Source: Polaromonas sp. CG_9.7 (GTDB taxonomy: Bacteria > Pseudomonadota > Gammaproteobacteria > Burkholderiales > Burkholderiaceae_C). Taken from it: DNA of 64,000 bases. Both the position numbers and the translations under genes were made by a program. The stretch spans positions 61,792 to 125,791 of the forward strand of contig NZ_JADOVG010000012.1 of NCBI RefSeq assembly GCF_015752205.1. The letters run 5' to 3'. Position 1 is the stretch's first letter, and each line of letters opens with the position of its first letter. The notes under the pieces are model-generated. The model had not been told where the DNA came from and made no database searches. It was given only the letters and a program-made list of their open reading frames with translations. This document shows, one piece after another, positions 1 to 11,445 of this stretch.

Positions 1-224
1 ATCGTAAAAATAATCACGCCAAAGCCGATGGGAATGCCGACGGTCATGACACCCTCGCCCAAGCGCTGGGAAAGAAAAGGCTTGTTGAAAGCCACCAGCA
101 GAATGAAGCCGTAGTACACGACCATCATGGCCAGCGTGAGCCACCAGCCATAGCTGGTGCGCTTGGCCTTCAGCTCCTGGTATTTTGGATTTTTTACAAT
201 CCGTTGGACCAAATCATCATCCAT
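1..224 (-). CDS. DUF485 (YjcH-like) membrane protein, partial
   Basis: The reading frame opens at an ATG at 224, preceded by an AGGAG ribosome site, and runs off the left edge after 74 residues. It begins MDDDLVQRIVKNPKYQEL and then shows two hydrophobic stretches (about residues 25-45 and 55-74), the layout of DUF485. Proteins of this family usually precede actP, a sodium:solute (acetate/monocarboxylate) symporter, and are thought to assist it in the inner membrane. By that precedent the symporter gene would lie just left of the window, which cannot be seen here. Confidence 0.85.
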   Translation of the reverse strand, partial: MDDDLVQRIVKNPKYQELKAKRTSYGWWLTLAMMVVYYGFILLVAFNKPFLSQRLGEGVMTVGIPIGFGVIIFT

Positions 225-426
225 ATCGCTATCTCCTCTAAATAAATTTGTTAGGAGGAGATTAAGGAGGAGGACTTACCGCCTACTTACTCAGCGACTA
301 GGCGTTTACCCTGTAGTTGCGCGCAACGCAGACAGGGAAAAAACCGGTAGTTTTCCGGCGCATTTTCAATAGAAAACCGCTCATCTTTTGCCATGAACAA
401 GACCGGCATGATCAAACGCTGTCCGA
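225..426. other. Intergenic region, no gene seen
   Basis: About 200 bases between the DUF485 start and the ghrA stop. It is locally AT-rich at its left end with two AGGAGG-like tracts (near 255-272), and probably holds the promoter of the DUF485 gene. No open frame with coding character was seen. Confidence 0.5.
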
Positions 427-1347
427 TCAATAGCCGCGCGCTGGATCGACGATGCCGGACACGGGTTGGCCACCTTGCAGCGCGGCGATCTTGCCAGCAA
501 TCTGGGCAATGCTTTCGTCGCGCAGCGTACGCGCCGACGTATGCGGTGTGACAGTAATTTTGGAATGCTGCCAGAACGGATGCGCCGCCGGCAGCGGCTC
601 GGTGCGAAACACATCAAGCGTGGCGCCGGCCAGGTGGCCGCTGTCAAGCAGCGCAATCAGATCGTCGTCCACGAGATGGCTGCCACGCGCCACGTTGATG
701 ACATAGCCGCCCGGCTGCAACCGGGCCAGTGTGTCGTGACGCATGATGTTGTCGGTGTCCGGCGTCAGGGGCAGCAGGCACACCAGAATGCGGCTGGCCG
801 CCAGGAAATCATTGAGGCCCGATTCGCCTGAAAAGCATTGCACGCCGGGAATGGTCCTCGCGCTCCGGCTCCAGCCCTGAACCGGAAATTCAAATTGCGC
901 CAGTGCCCGGCTGACGCGCTCGCCCAAGATACCCAGGCCCATCACGCCGACCGGAAAATCCTGGCGCATCCGGGGTTTGCGGTAAGTCCATTTGCCTTCT
1001 GCAGCATCCGCCTCGTAGCCACCCAACTCCCTGAAATGCCGGATCACCGCATGGCAGACGTATTCGGCCATCTGTACCGACATGCCGGCGTCGTCCAGGC
1101 GCACCACCGGAACGCCTGGCGGCAGGCGCAGCGCCATCAGCGCATCGACTCCGGCGCCGATGTTGAAAATGCCCTTGAGCTGCGTTTGCTCGTCGATGAA
1201 CTGCTGCGGCGGCGTCCAGACCACGGCATAGTCGGCAAGCGGCGCACCTGCTGACCAGGTTTCAACCTCGGCGCCCGGAAAGGCGTCGCGCAGGCCTTCC
1301 AGCCAGGGCTGGGCTTTGGTGCCGGTACAGCAAAAACTAATGCGCAT
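427..1347 (-). CDS. ghrA: Glyoxylate/hydroxypyruvate reductase A (2-hydroxyacid dehydrogenase)
   Basis: A 306-residue D-2-hydroxyacid dehydrogenase that would reduce glyoxylate or hydroxypyruvate with NAD(P)H in the cytoplasm. The Rossmann signature GLGILG lies near residue 137, and the catalytic Arg (NVARGS), Glu (FRTEPLP) and His (TPHTSA) segments appear in the usual order. Length fits the GhrA subgroup. The ATG at 1347 has AAGGA about 8 bases upstream. It is the last gene of the tight minus-strand operon that begins with the acyl-CoA ligase at 9353, 18 bases after liuD. The exact substrate is inferred from family resemblance; other 2-hydroxyacids are possible. Confidence 0.85.
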   Translation of the reverse strand: MRISFCCTGTKAQPWLEGLRDAFPGAEVETWSAGAPLADYAVVWTPPQQFIDEQTQLKGIFNIGAGVDALMALRLPPGVPVVRLDDAGMSVQMAEYVCHAVIRHFRELGGYEADAAEGKWTYRKPRMRQDFPVGVMGLGILGERVSRALAQFEFPVQGWSRSARTIPGVQCFSGESGLNDFLAASRILVCLLPLTPDTDNIMRHDTLARLQPGGYVINVARGSHLVDDDLIALLDSGHLAGATLDVFRTEPLPAAHPFWQHSKITVTPHTSARTLRDESIAQIAGKIAALQGGQPVSGIVDPARGY

Positions 1348-1365
1348 TCAAAATTTCCTTTAATT

Positions 1366-3357
1366 TCAGACCGTTATTTTGAGCAGTTCCGACCCCTCGG
1401 TGACCTGGTCCCCGGGGGCGTACATCAATTCATCGACCACGCCGTCGGCGGGAGCGGCAATCGTGTGCTCCATTTTCATCGCTTCCATCACCGCCAGCGG
1501 CTGACCTTTGGTGACTTTGTCGCCAGCCTTGACGGAAAACGACAGGATTTTTCCGGGCATGGGCGCGGTCAGGCGTCCGCCTTCGGTGTGGCTTTCGCCG
1601 GCATGCGCCAGCAAGTCAATCGCGGTGATCTGGGTCGCGCCGCGCGCGGTGAAGACATGGCCCACCTCGCCCTGGCTGTACACCGTTGCGGTCAGTCGCT
1701 GGCCGGCGAACTGGATGTCAATGCCCTGTGCGCTTTTGGCAAACACCAGTGGTCCCGACACGCCGCCCACCGCCAGTTGCAAGGCGCCGTCATGGCCATA
1801 GGTCAAGGTGGCGTTGGCCGGCTCGCCCTTGAAATCAAATTCAAAGGGCCGCTGCGCGACGCCATGCGTTTGCCAGCCGTCGCGGCGGCTGAACGGGTCG
1901 CGGCCCTCGCTGGCTTGTTCGTCCAGCAGCGTCCGGGCAATCGCGCTGGCCGCCGCCATCGGCAGGCCGACCGGCTCCTGCTTGAACAGCACGGCTTCTT
2001 CGCGCGGGATCAGCGCCGTGTCGAGATTCGCCTGCGCAAACGACGGGCTGCGCACCACATAGCGCAGGAACTGCACATTGGTGCTCAAGCCCACGATGCG
2101 GGTCTGCGACAGCGCCTCGCCCATGCGAGCCAGCGCCTCTTCGCGTGTCTGGCCGTGCACGATCAGCTTGGCGACCATCGAGTCGTAGAACGGTGAAATC
2201 GTGTCACCCTGGCGCACACCGTCGTCGATACGGACAGTGCCGCGCTCAAAGGCGGTACAGACCGGCTTGTCGTAAACGTGCAGCGTGCCGGTGGTCGGCA
2301 AGAAATTGTTGTCCGGGTTCTCGGCACAGATGCGCGCCTCGATGGCATGGCCGTTGATCTTCAACTGGTCCTGCGCCAGCGGCAGTTTTTCGCCCGAAGC
2401 GACAAGCAATTGCCACTCAACCAAGTCCAGGCCGGTGATGGCCTCGGTCACCGGATGCTCGACCTGCAGCCTTGTATTCATCTCCATAAAGAAGAAATTC
2501 ATGCTGCCGTCCGCGCGCTGCTCGACGATGAATTCGACCGTACCGGCGCCGACATAGTTCACGGCCCGCGCCGCCGCCACCGCCGCTTCGCCCATCTGCC
2601 GGCGCATGGATTCGCTTAATCCCGGCGCGGGGGCTTCTTCCAGCACCTTCTGGTGCCGGCGCTGCACCGAGCAGTCGCGCTCGAACAGGTAAACGCAGTT
2701 GCCGTGCATGTCGCCGAACACCTGGATTTCGATATGTCGCGGGCGCTGGGCGTACTTTTCGACCAGCACCGTGTCGTTGCCAAAGCTGTTGATGGCTTCG
2801 CGCTGGCACGAGGCCAGCGCCGCTGCGAAATCCGCTGATTTTTCCACTGCCCGCATGCCCTTGCCGCCGCCACCGGCGCTGGCCTTGATCAGCACCGGGT
2901 AACCGATGCGGTCGGCTTCGCGCTGCAGCAGCGCCGGGTCCTGGTCTGCGCCGTGGTATCCCGGCACCAGCGGCACGCCAGCCTTTTCCATCAACTGCTT
3001 GGACTCGGCTTTCAGGCCCATGGCCTTGATGGCTGACGCCGGCGGGCCGATGAAGACCAGCCCGGCGTTGGCACAGGCCTGGGCAAATTCCTCGTTTTCA
3101 CTCAAAAAGCCGTAGCCGGGGTGAATCGCCTCGGCACCTGTTGCCCTGGCGGCTTCAATGATTTTTTCCCAGCGCAGGTAGCTGTCCTTGGGCGCACTGC
3201 CGCCGATATGCACGGATTCGTCGCAAAAGCCCACATGCTTGGCGCTGGCGTCGGCGTCCGAATACACGGCCACGGTCTTGATGGCCATGCGGCGGGCGGT
3301 GGCGGCAACGCGGCAGGCGATCTCGCCCCGGTTGGCAATCAGTATCTTTTTAAACAT
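1366..3357 (-). CDS. liuD: 3-methylcrotonyl-CoA carboxylase biotin-carrying subunit
   Basis: A 663-residue biotin-dependent carboxylase alpha subunit. It has an N-terminal biotin carboxylase domain (starting KKILIANRGEIACRV), an ATP-grasp domain with the glycine-rich loop GGGGKGMR near residue 164, and a C-terminal biotinyl domain with EAMKME, whose Lys is at about residue 628. Domain order and size match LiuD/MccA; the neighbouring beta subunit (liuB) and hydratase (liuC) point to 3-methylcrotonyl-CoA rather than acetyl- or propionyl-CoA. The start codon overlaps the 3' end of the xylanase gene by 8 bases, so the two are probably translationally coupled. Catalyses ATP- and bicarbonate-dependent carboxylation in leucine breakdown. 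Confidence 0.92.
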   Translation of the reverse strand: MFKKILIANRGEIACRVAATARRMAIKTVAVYSDADASAKHVGFCDESVHIGGSAPKDSYLRWEKIIEAARATGAEAIHPGYGFLSENEEFAQACANAGLVFIGPPASAIKAMGLKAESKQLMEKAGVPLVPGYHGADQDPALLQREADRIGYPVLIKASAGGGGKGMRAVEKSADFAAALASCQREAINSFGNDTVLVEKYAQRPRHIEIQVFGDMHGNCVYLFERDCSVQRRHQKVLEEAPAPGLSESMRRQMGEAAVAAARAVNYVGAGTVEFIVEQRADGSMNFFFMEMNTRLQVEHPVTEAITGLDLVEWQLLVASGEKLPLAQDQLKINGHAIEARICAENPDNNFLPTTGTLHVYDKPVCTAFERGTVRIDDGVRQGDTISPFYDSMVAKLIVHGQTREEALARMGEALSQTRIVGLSTNVQFLRYVVRSPSFAQANLDTALIPREEAVLFKQEPVGLPMAAASAIARTLLDEQASEGRDPFSRRDGWQTHGVAQRPFEFDFKGEPANATLTYGHDGALQLAVGGVSGPLVFAKSAQGIDIQFAGQRLTATVYSQGEVGHVFTARGATQITAIDLLAHAGESHTEGGRLTAPMPGKILSFSVKAGDKVTKGQPLAVMEAMKMEHTIAAPADGVVDELMYAPGDQVTEGSELLKITV

Positions 3358-4474
3358 ATTTGGTCTTTGTATTGTTCAAGTCAAAAGGTACAGCGGCATG
3401 AAGCAAGCTCACCGCTACCGCATCAAACGCATTTTTCGGCCGGCCTTGCGTATCAAACAAGGTTGGCCGCATGGAGTGCCCGTCGGCGCGGCGGGTGCCC
3501 TGCATTCCCCGATTCATCCAGCTTTCTTCGTCGGTCACATTGCACATCACGACCATTTCGACCGCAGCATGACCAGCGCAGGTCTCCATGAAGTCTTTGT
3601 AGAGTGCAGCGGTCGCTGCGTCGCGGTCTGACACCGTACCGGGTTGCAGCGCATCACGTAAATCCAGTTCGGTGATTTGAATGCCCAGGCCGAGCGCGCG
3701 CAGTTCATCAAAAAAGCGGGAAAGCCGGGTAGCAGAAAACTTGCGCGACAAATCCAGGTGCGCTTGCAAGCCCATCACATCAACCGGCGTCTTTCGTTTG
3801 ATCCATTGCTCGAGCATGCGCAGCACGGCCGACCGGCGACGTTCGCACCAAGGCTCGTCCTGCTCCATACCGTAGTCGTTGTAGGCGAGTTTGGCGCGTG
3901 GGTCCGATGCACGCGCGAGTTCAAACAGCTCCGGGTATCGGTCCTTGCCCCACAGCTCCGATAAAACCGATTCACGAAGGCCGCTTTTGTTTTTCTGGTC
4001 CCCGTAGATCACTTCATTGAGCACGTCCCATGTGTGAATGCGGCCACGGTATCGGGCCGTCATGGATTGCAGATGGGCGGATTGCGCCACTGCGAACGCC
4101 TTGCGTGTCGCAGTCGAAAGGTAAGCGGGCGTGGACTGATGCCATGCCAGCGTGTGGCCGCGCAGGGCTGCGCCCAAGCTTTCCGCAGTGTCAGCGACCC
4201 AATCAGCGCGGGTGTAGTCGGACACACCCGCCGCGTTTTCGATGTTGCGCCACTTCATGGCGTTTTCAGCAGTGATGACACCTGCATGCTGGCGCAGCAA
4301 ACTTTTGACAGGCTCCTTGTTGGCGTACCCAGAATCAATCGCAAACCCGAATCTTCGGCCACTGCCAAGCGCTGCATCGTTCAGGCCCAGCCCGTCTTGC
4401 GCGCGCGCCAATCCGGCGGTGCCGACACACATCCCGGATGCCCACTTCAGAATTTCCCGGCGTTGCATCGTCAT
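3350..4474 (-). CDS. GH10 endo-1,4-beta-xylanase, Tat-exported
   Basis: A 374-residue glycoside hydrolase family 10 protein. The acid/base Glu is in WDVLNEV (residue 154) and the nucleophile Glu in ITELDLR (residue 269); the HTLAWH motif near 107-112 is also present. The N-terminus has a twin-arginine signal (RREILKW) followed by a hydrophobic stretch ending in ARAQ, so export to the periplasm or beyond is predicted. It is a single catalytic domain with no carbohydrate-binding module. Oddly, it sits inside the leucine-degradation operon, 15 bases after the DUF4126 gene and overlapping liuD by 8 bases. ATGs at 4474 and 4468 are both possible starts; neither has a clear ribosome site, and the second puts the Arg pair closer to the N-terminus. 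Confidence 0.88.
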   Translation of the reverse strand: MTMQRREILKWASGMCVGTAGLARAQDGLGLNDAALGSGRRFGFAIDSGYANKEPVKSLLRQHAGVITAENAMKWRNIENAAGVSDYTRADWVADTAESLGAALRGHTLAWHQSTPAYLSTATRKAFAVAQSAHLQSMTARYRGRIHTWDVLNEVIYGDQKNKSGLRESVLSELWGKDRYPELFELARASDPRAKLAYNDYGMEQDEPWCERRRSAVLRMLEQWIKRKTPVDVMGLQAHLDLSRKFSATRLSRFFDELRALGLGIQITELDLRDALQPGTVSDRDAATAALYKDFMETCAGHAAVEMVVMCNVTDEESWMNRGMQGTRRADGHSMRPTLFDTQGRPKNAFDAVAVSLLHAAVPFDLNNTKTKYV

Positions 4475-4489
4475 CGCGCATCAGGTTGG

Positions 4490-5161
4490 TCAATCATGTC
4501 CAACGTCCTTTGAAAAAGGCGGTTTGAAGGTAAAAGCAGGCAACAAACCCGGGTCGGGCTTGCCGCTGAAAATACGGGCGACACGGGTGAACAACTGCTT
4601 TAAAAACCGCCAGCATCGACGAATCAGCCAGACGCTGAGCACCAGCACCACGACCAGCAAGGGCATAAAGACAAAGGGATGCGCCACCGCCAGCCACAGG
4701 CCGGCAGGCACCAGGCTGTCCTCGACCAGCGAGGTGCCGATGTTGCTGAACGGCTCGGGCGAGGTGTTGATCGCCGCCCGTGACGTCGCCTTGGCGGCAA
4801 AACTGGTTCCAGCCAAGGTGCCGCCTACGAGAGCAGCTACCAAACTCATGGCAGCGCTGTCTGCACTGAACACACCGGCCGCCAGCGCTGCACCCGCCGG
4901 AATACGGATCACCGTGTGCACCACATCCCAGAGCGAGTCGAGCCCGGGAATCTTGTCGGCAAAAAACTCGACAAACACCATGAAGCCACTGGCGCCCAGC
5001 ACCACCGGATTGGCCAGCAGGTGCAGCCCCTGCGGCAATTGCATCCAGCCCATGTAGCCGGCCAGGCCGGTCAGCAACAGCACCAGGTACAGGCGTATGC
5101 CGCTGGCCCAGCCGACAGCGCCGGCCAGGGCGACCAGTTGCGCGGTATCCAAGGCTTGCAT
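4490..5161 (-). CDS. DUF4126 family inner-membrane protein
   Basis: A 223-residue protein with several hydrophobic segments (about residues 8-35, 50-70, 88-118, 150-180) and a short basic cytoplasmic-type tail. The pattern and the opening sequence ALAGAVGWASGIRLY match DUF4126, an uncharacterised membrane family. An AAGGAG site precedes the ATG at 5161. It lies 20 bases after liuC and 15 before the xylanase in one operon. No function is known; the position suggests co-expression with leucine degradation but not a role in it. Confidence 0.8.
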   Translation of the reverse strand: MQALDTAQLVALAGAVGWASGIRLYLVLLLTGLAGYMGWMQLPQGLHLLANPVVLGASGFMVFVEFFADKIPGLDSLWDVVHTVIRIPAGAALAAGVFSADSAAMSLVAALVGGTLAGTSFAAKATSRAAINTSPEPFSNIGTSLVEDSLVPAGLWLAVAHPFVFMPLLVVVLVLSVWLIRRCWRFLKQLFTRVARIFSGKPDPGLLPAFTFKPPFSKDVGHD

Positions 5162-5181
5162 GGTGAAGCTCCTTTGAAAAC

Positions 5182-5961
5182 TCAGGCCAGCCAGGACGGC
5201 TTGCGCTTTTGCAGGAAAGATTGCACGCCTTCCCGACCTTCGCTGCTGGTGCGAATGTCGGCTATGCCTTCGACCGTGCGGCCGATCAGCGGCGCCTCGA
5301 TGTCTCGGCCTGCCACTTCCTGCACAAGCGTCTTGCAGCTGCGCACGGCGTTCGGGCTGGCGTTGACCAGTGCATGCGTCAGCTCCGCCACCTTGGCGTC
5401 CAGCTGATTGGCGCTGACCACTTCATGCACGAAACCAATGCGGTGCGCTTCTTTCGCGTCGAAGCGCTCGGCGGTCAAAAAGTAGCGGTGCGCCGCCCGC
5501 GCGCCCATGGCGCGGATCACATACGGGCTGATGGTCGCCGGAATCAGCCCCAGCTTGACTTCGCTCAGGCAGAAATTCGCCGTATCGACGCTGACGGCCA
5601 TGTCGCAGGCCGCCACCAGCCCCATGCCGCCCGCATACACATCGCCCTGTATGCGGGCAATGGTGGGCTTGGGGCATTCATACATCACGCGCAGCATCTC
5701 GGCCAGCGCGCTAGCATCCGCCAGGTTTTCGTCACGGGTGTAGTCGGCCATGCGGCGCATCCAGTTCAGGTCGGCCCCGGCGCAAAAGGCCGGCCCGGTG
5801 GCGGCCAGCACCACGGCACGCACCTCGGCGCGGCTGGCCGCGTCCTGGAAAGCGGCGGTAATCTCGGCAATCACCGCGTCGTTGAAGGCGTTGCGGATGT
5901 CGGGGCGGCTGAGCGTGATCGTCAGCACGGCGGATTTTTGGGTTATTTGCAGTGCAGTCAT
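5182..5961 (-). CDS. liuC: Methylglutaconyl-CoA hydratase (enoyl-CoA hydratase family)
   Basis: A 259-residue crotonase-fold protein. The oxyanion-hole segments CAGADLNWM and the GGMGLVAACD stretch are clear, and the first is typical of LiuC. It would hydrate 3-methylglutaconyl-CoA to HMG-CoA. The ATG at 5961 is preferred over an upstream in-frame start at 6009 because the homologous sequence begins MTALQITQ, an AGGA site lies just upstream, and it leaves a 4-base gap after liuB. Substrate is assigned from its place between liuB and liuD. Confidence 0.88.
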   Translation of the reverse strand: MTALQITQKSAVLTITLSRPDIRNAFNDAVIAEITAAFQDAASRAEVRAVVLAATGPAFCAGADLNWMRRMADYTRDENLADASALAEMLRVMYECPKPTIARIQGDVYAGGMGLVAACDMAVSVDTANFCLSEVKLGLIPATISPYVIRAMGARAAHRYFLTAERFDAKEAHRIGFVHEVVSANQLDAKVAELTHALVNASPNAVRSCKTLVQEVAGRDIEAPLIGRTVEGIADIRTSSEGREGVQSFLQKRKPSWLA

Positions 5962-5965
5962 GGCG

Positions 5966-7573
<1,608 letters not shown>

Positions 7574-7604
7574 GTTTGCGTGTTCTTTCAGGGTATCAAG
7601 CGAT

Positions 7605-9353
7605 TCAGGCGGTGGAGTCTTCTTCCAGCCCGAGCTGGTTTTTCATTTCGTCGCGGATCTTGAACTTCTGGATCTTGCCGGTCACGGTCATCGGAAAGCC
7701 GGACACAAAACGAATGTAGCGCGGCACCTTGTAGTGCGCAATCTTGCCTTTGCAGAACGCGCGCACCTCGTCTTCGCTCAGGGTTTCGCCGGGACGCGTG
7801 ACGACCCAGGCGCAGAGTTCCTCGCCGTAGCGCTTGTCGGGCAGACCGACCACCTGCACGTCCTGCACCTTCGGGTGGCGGTACAGGAATTCCTCGATCT
7901 CGCGCGGGTAGATGTTTTCGCCACCGCGAATCACCATGTCCTTGATGCGGCCGACAATGTTGACGTAGCCTTCGCCGTCCATGGTGGCCAGGTCGCCGGT
8001 GTGCATCCAGCCCTCGGCGTCAATCGCCTCTTGGGTTCGGGGCGCGTCGTCCCAGTAGCCGTGCATGACCGAATAGCCGCGTGTGCAGAATTCGCCCGAC
8101 ACGCCGGTCGCGACGATCTCGCGGCTCTCGGGGTCGATGATCTTGACTTCGATGTGCGGCTGCACCAGGCCAACGGTCGAGACGCGCTTGGCCAGCGGCG
8201 TGTCGATGGAGCTTTGGCAGCTCACGGGGCTGGTTTCGGTCATGCCGTAGGCAATCGTGATCTGGCCGAGGTTCATGCTGCTCACGACGCGCTTCATCAC
8301 CTCGGTCGGGCACGGCGAGCCGGCCATGATGCCGGTGCGCAAGGTGGACAAATCAAACTCGGCAAAGCGCGGGTGGTCGAGTTCGGCGATAAACATCGTC
8401 GGCACGCCGTGCAGACCGGTGCATTTTTCGTCCTGCACCGCCTGCAGCACGCTCAAAGGCTCGAAGCCGTCGTTCGGATAAACGATGGTCGCGCCGTGCG
8501 TCAGGCAGGCCAGATTGCCCAGCACCATGCCGAAGCAGTGGTACAGCGGCACCGGGATGCACAGGCGGTCGGCGGGTGTCAGCCGCATGGCTTCACCGAT
8601 GAAAAAGCCGTTGTTCAGGATGTTGCGGTGCGTCAGCGCCGCGCCCTTGGGGAAGCCGGTGGTGCCGCTGGTGAACTGGATATTGATCGGGTCGCTGGCC
8701 TTGAGCGTGGCGGCGATGTCAGCCAGCCGCGCGTCATCGGCATTGCCGCTGGCGAGCAGATCGGAAAACCGCATCAGGCCGGGCTGGTCGTGTTCAGAGG
8801 AGTGCTGCCCGGCTTCGTCAATCCAGACCACGGCTTTCAAATGCGGCAGCGTCAGCGATTCAAGCTCGCCCGGCTGGCCATGCGCCCACTCGGGCGCCAG
8901 TTCGCGCAGCATGCCGAGGTAGTCGCTGGTCTTGAACTGCGCCATGGTGACCAGCGCTTGGCAACCGGCCTTGTTCAACGCATATTCGACTTCCGCCGTG
9001 CGGTAGGCCGGGTTGATGTTGACCAGAATCAGGCCGACTTTGGCGGTGGCCAGTTGCACCAGCAGCCATTCGGCATTGTTGTGCGACCAGATGCCGACGC
9101 GCTCGCCGGGCTGCAGGCCCAGGCCGAGCAGCGCGCTGGCCAGGCGGTCGGTTTCACGCTGCAGTTCACGGTAGCTGTAGCGGCGGCCCTGGTGAACGCT
9201 GACCAGCGCTTCGTGCTCAGGCTGACGGGCCGCGATGGCATCGAAAAACGCCCCGATGGGCTGTTCGATCAGCGGCACATCGGTGGTGCCACAGGCGTAG
9301 CTGCGCTTGAAAACTGGTGCGGCGGGATGCGATGCGGAAAAATCTGCGCTCAT
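7605..9353 (-). CDS. AMP-dependent acyl-CoA synthetase
   Basis: A 582-residue member of the adenylate-forming ligase family. Motifs: [12 protein letters not shown] (phosphate-binding), [22 protein letters not shown], and the C-terminal catalytic Lys in TGKIQKFK. It activates a carboxylic acid with ATP and CoA. The ATG at 9353 with an AAGGAG site is chosen over a longer in-frame start. It is the first gene of the liuB-liuC-liuD operon and is divergent from an araC-type regulator across 124 bases, so isovalerate or another branched short/medium acid is a reasonable guess for the substrate; the sequence alone does not show it. Confidence 0.88.
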   Translation of the reverse strand: MSADFSASHPAAPVFKRSYACGTTDVPLIEQPIGAFFDAIAARQPEHEALVSVHQGRRYSYRELQRETDRLASALLGLGLQPGERVGIWSHNNAEWLLVQLATAKVGLILVNINPAYRTAEVEYALNKAGCQALVTMAQFKTSDYLGMLRELAPEWAHGQPGELESLTLPHLKAVVWIDEAGQHSSEHDQPGLMRFSDLLASGNADDARLADIAATLKASDPINIQFTSGTTGFPKGAALTHRNILNNGFFIGEAMRLTPADRLCIPVPLYHCFGMVLGNLACLTHGATIVYPNDGFEPLSVLQAVQDEKCTGLHGVPTMFIAELDHPRFAEFDLSTLRTGIMAGSPCPTEVMKRVVSSMNLGQITIAYGMTETSPVSCQSSIDTPLAKRVSTVGLVQPHIEVKIIDPESREIVATGVSGEFCTRGYSVMHGYWDDAPRTQEAIDAEGWMHTGDLATMDGEGYVNIVGRIKDMVIRGGENIYPREIEEFLYRHPKVQDVQVVGLPDKRYGEELCAWVVTRPGETLSEDEVRAFCKGKIAHYKVPRYIRFVSGFPMTVTGKIQKFKIRDEMKNQLGLEEDSTA

Positions 9354-9477
9354 GCTTGTCTCCTTGCGACCGCCAGCAAGGGCGGATTCGCCAGTATGGC
9401 GCATCCCCGGCGAATCGCGCCATCAGAAAAAGCCAGGATGGTTGCAAATCGAGCCACAGTCCACCACACTTGCTCCC

Positions 9478-10542
9478 ATGCCATCACACCTTCCCGCCGC
9501 TTGCGCAATACCGCCCCCGGACGCGCCTGCCGTCACGCCGATCGCCTTTGTCCAGGCGATTGTGCTGGCTTACGAGCGGCGCGGCATGGACCCGGCCCAT
9601 GCGCTGGCGCAGGCACAAATCGCGCCGGCTGCGTTGTTGAGCACGACATCGCGCATCACCGCCTGGCAGATGGAACACATTTCGGGCCTGGCGATGCAGG
9701 AACTCGACGACGAGGCGCTGGGCTGGTTCAACCGGCGCCTGCCCTGGGGCAGCTACGGCATGCTGGCGCGGGCGTCGCTCAGCGCGCCGACGCTGGGCGT
9801 GGCGCTCAAGCGCTGGTGCCGGCACCACGGACTGATTGCCGACGACATCGCCCTGACGCTTGGCGTGGCGGGCGACACGGCCAGCGTGTCCATTGCTGAA
9901 CACCACGGCCTCGGCGCGCTGCGCGAGTTCTGCCTGGTTTCCGTGCTGCGCAATATCCTGGGCGTTGCCTGCTGGCTGATCGATTCGCGCATTCCGCTGC
10001 TGGGCGCACAACTGCCGTTTGCCGCGCCGCTCCACCGCGAGGTGTACGGCGTACTTTTTTCAGGTCCGACGATTTTCGACAGCGCAACGGCAGCCATCCG
10101 CTTTGACGCGCGTTATCTGGCATTGCCGCTGCGACGCGATGAGCGCGCCTTGCAGCAGATGCTGCAGCGCGCCCTGCCGCTGACAGTGCTGCCCTACCGA
10201 CGCGACCGGCTGCTGGTGCAGCGGGTGCGCCAGGCGCTGGCGGTGCATCCGGCGCTGACCCACAGCGCCGGCGCGCTGGCTGAGCTGCTGCATGTGTCGC
10301 CGCGCACGCTGCACCGTCAATTGAAGGAAGAAGGCGCCTCGCTGCAGGCGCTGAAAGACGAGGTGCGGCGCGCGCATGCGACCGACCTGCTGCTGCGCAG
10401 CCACCGGCCGATCAAGCAGGTGGCAGAGGCGGCCGGGTTTCAGAACGAGAAAAGCTTCATGCGGGCCTTCAAGGCCTGGACTGGCCAGTCGCCCGCGCAG
10501 TTCAGGCAGCAGCTTCAAAGTACGCCGAAGAAAGCGAACTGA
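9478..10542 (+). CDS. AraC-family transcriptional regulator
   Basis: A 354-residue regulator with an N-terminal ligand-binding type domain (arabinose-binding-like, OruR/ArgR group) and a C-terminal AraC double helix-turn-helix at about residues 255-350 (ALAELLHVSPRTLHRQL, then VAEAAGFQNEKSFMRAFKAW). The ATG at 9478 is preferred because the residues upstream of it look non-coding. It is divergent from the acyl-CoA synthetase/liuBCD operon, the usual arrangement for a local regulator, so it probably activates that operon in response to an acid or acyl-CoA. The effector is unknown. Confidence 0.87.
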   Translation: MPSHLPAACAIPPPDAPAVTPIAFVQAIVLAYERRGMDPAHALAQAQIAPAALLSTTSRITAWQMEHISGLAMQELDDEALGWFNRRLPWGSYGMLARASLSAPTLGVALKRWCRHHGLIADDIALTLGVAGDTASVSIAEHHGLGALREFCLVSVLRNILGVACWLIDSRIPLLGAQLPFAAPLHREVYGVLFSGPTIFDSATAAIRFDARYLALPLRRDERALQQMLQRALPLTVLPYRRDRLLVQRVRQALAVHPALTHSAGALAELLHVSPRTLHRQLKEEGASLQALKDEVRRAHATDLLLRSHRPIKQVAEAAGFQNEKSFMRAFKAWTGQSPAQFRQQLQSTPKKAN

Positions 10543-10555
10543 AGCGGCCTGATGT

Positions 10556-11263
10556 TTACTTCAAAAAGAAGGGCGGCGTGCCGTAAGTGGTCGCCGGCAC
10601 CACGTCGGAAACCGGTGCAGCATCGGTTGGAAAAGCCCCGCGGCTGCCAATCGCAAAGCAGCCGCTTGTTGAATAACGTGAACCCAGCACCACCCGAATG
10701 GTGTCGACAGCCTTGAAAAAATACAGGTAAGTGCCGCCGCTGTCGGTGATGGGGATGCCACGGTAAGGCGTGCCGATCGTACCGCCAACCGAATACGGCG
10801 TGCCGGTGCAATCTGCCGTGGTGTAGTAGACCGATTCGAATTCAGACCAATTGGCGCCATTGCTGGCATACGTGCATCCTCGGATGGGATCACATTTGCT
10901 GTCTGAGCCCAGGCCGACGATCGTGGCGAGTTGGTTGTCGAAGGTTGCCAAAATGGCATAGTTGCCAATGGCCCGGCCCATCGTCCGGCCGGTTGAATCG
11001 ACCCATTTGATCGCGGCAGTTTCGACTTTATCGCCTCTTTCGGCTTTCTCGGCTTTCTCGTTCTGGTTTTTGAACTTGCCTTCCTTGGCCGAGGTAGCCC
11101 ACGCTCGCGAACTGGTGCGGTTTGGACCGGCAACGCGCTCCAGCCTGGACAGGTCGGATTTGTCAGAAGGCGCACTGGTTTCGGGTGGCAACTGCGCTTG
11201 ACTTCCAAGGGCCAGGGTAAGCAAGGACAGGCCAATGACAAAAGATTTCACGATAATTTTCAT
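10556..11263 (-). CDS. Hypothetical secreted protein
   Basis: A 235-residue protein with a classical signal peptide (MKIIVKSF, hydrophobic core, cleavage around SQAQ at residue 23), a charged, low-complexity segment rich in Lys/Glu (about 60-78), and a C-terminal part with two Cys pairs (CDPIRGC; later TADCTGT and SGCFAIG). I do not recognise the family. It is convergent with the araC gene, 13 bases away, and appears monocistronic. Export to the periplasm or outside is the only inference supported. Confidence 0.7.
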   Translation of the reverse strand: MKIIVKSFVIGLSLLTLALGSQAQLPPETSAPSDKSDLSRLERVAGPNRTSSRAWATSAKEGKFKNQNEKAEKAERGDKVETAAIKWVDSTGRTMGRAIGNYAILATFDNQLATIVGLGSDSKCDPIRGCTYASNGANWSEFESVYYTTADCTGTPYSVGGTIGTPYRGIPITDSGGTYLYFFKAVDTIRVVLGSRYSTSGCFAIGSRGAFPTDAAPVSDVVPATTYGTPPFFLK

Positions 11264-11445
11264 GGATTTTTCTATTTTTTTAAAAGAACCAATTTGGAGC
11301 CTTTTTTAAGGTGAAAACCCGAAAAACTTTGAAATCCAATGCAACATGCCGCATCAGACGTTAACGACAACTCGTTCAAGGGTGCTTCAGGATCAAGCAA
11401 TGTAGGGATTTCCCACACCCTCGTCAGAGTGTCTACGCAAGAAAA

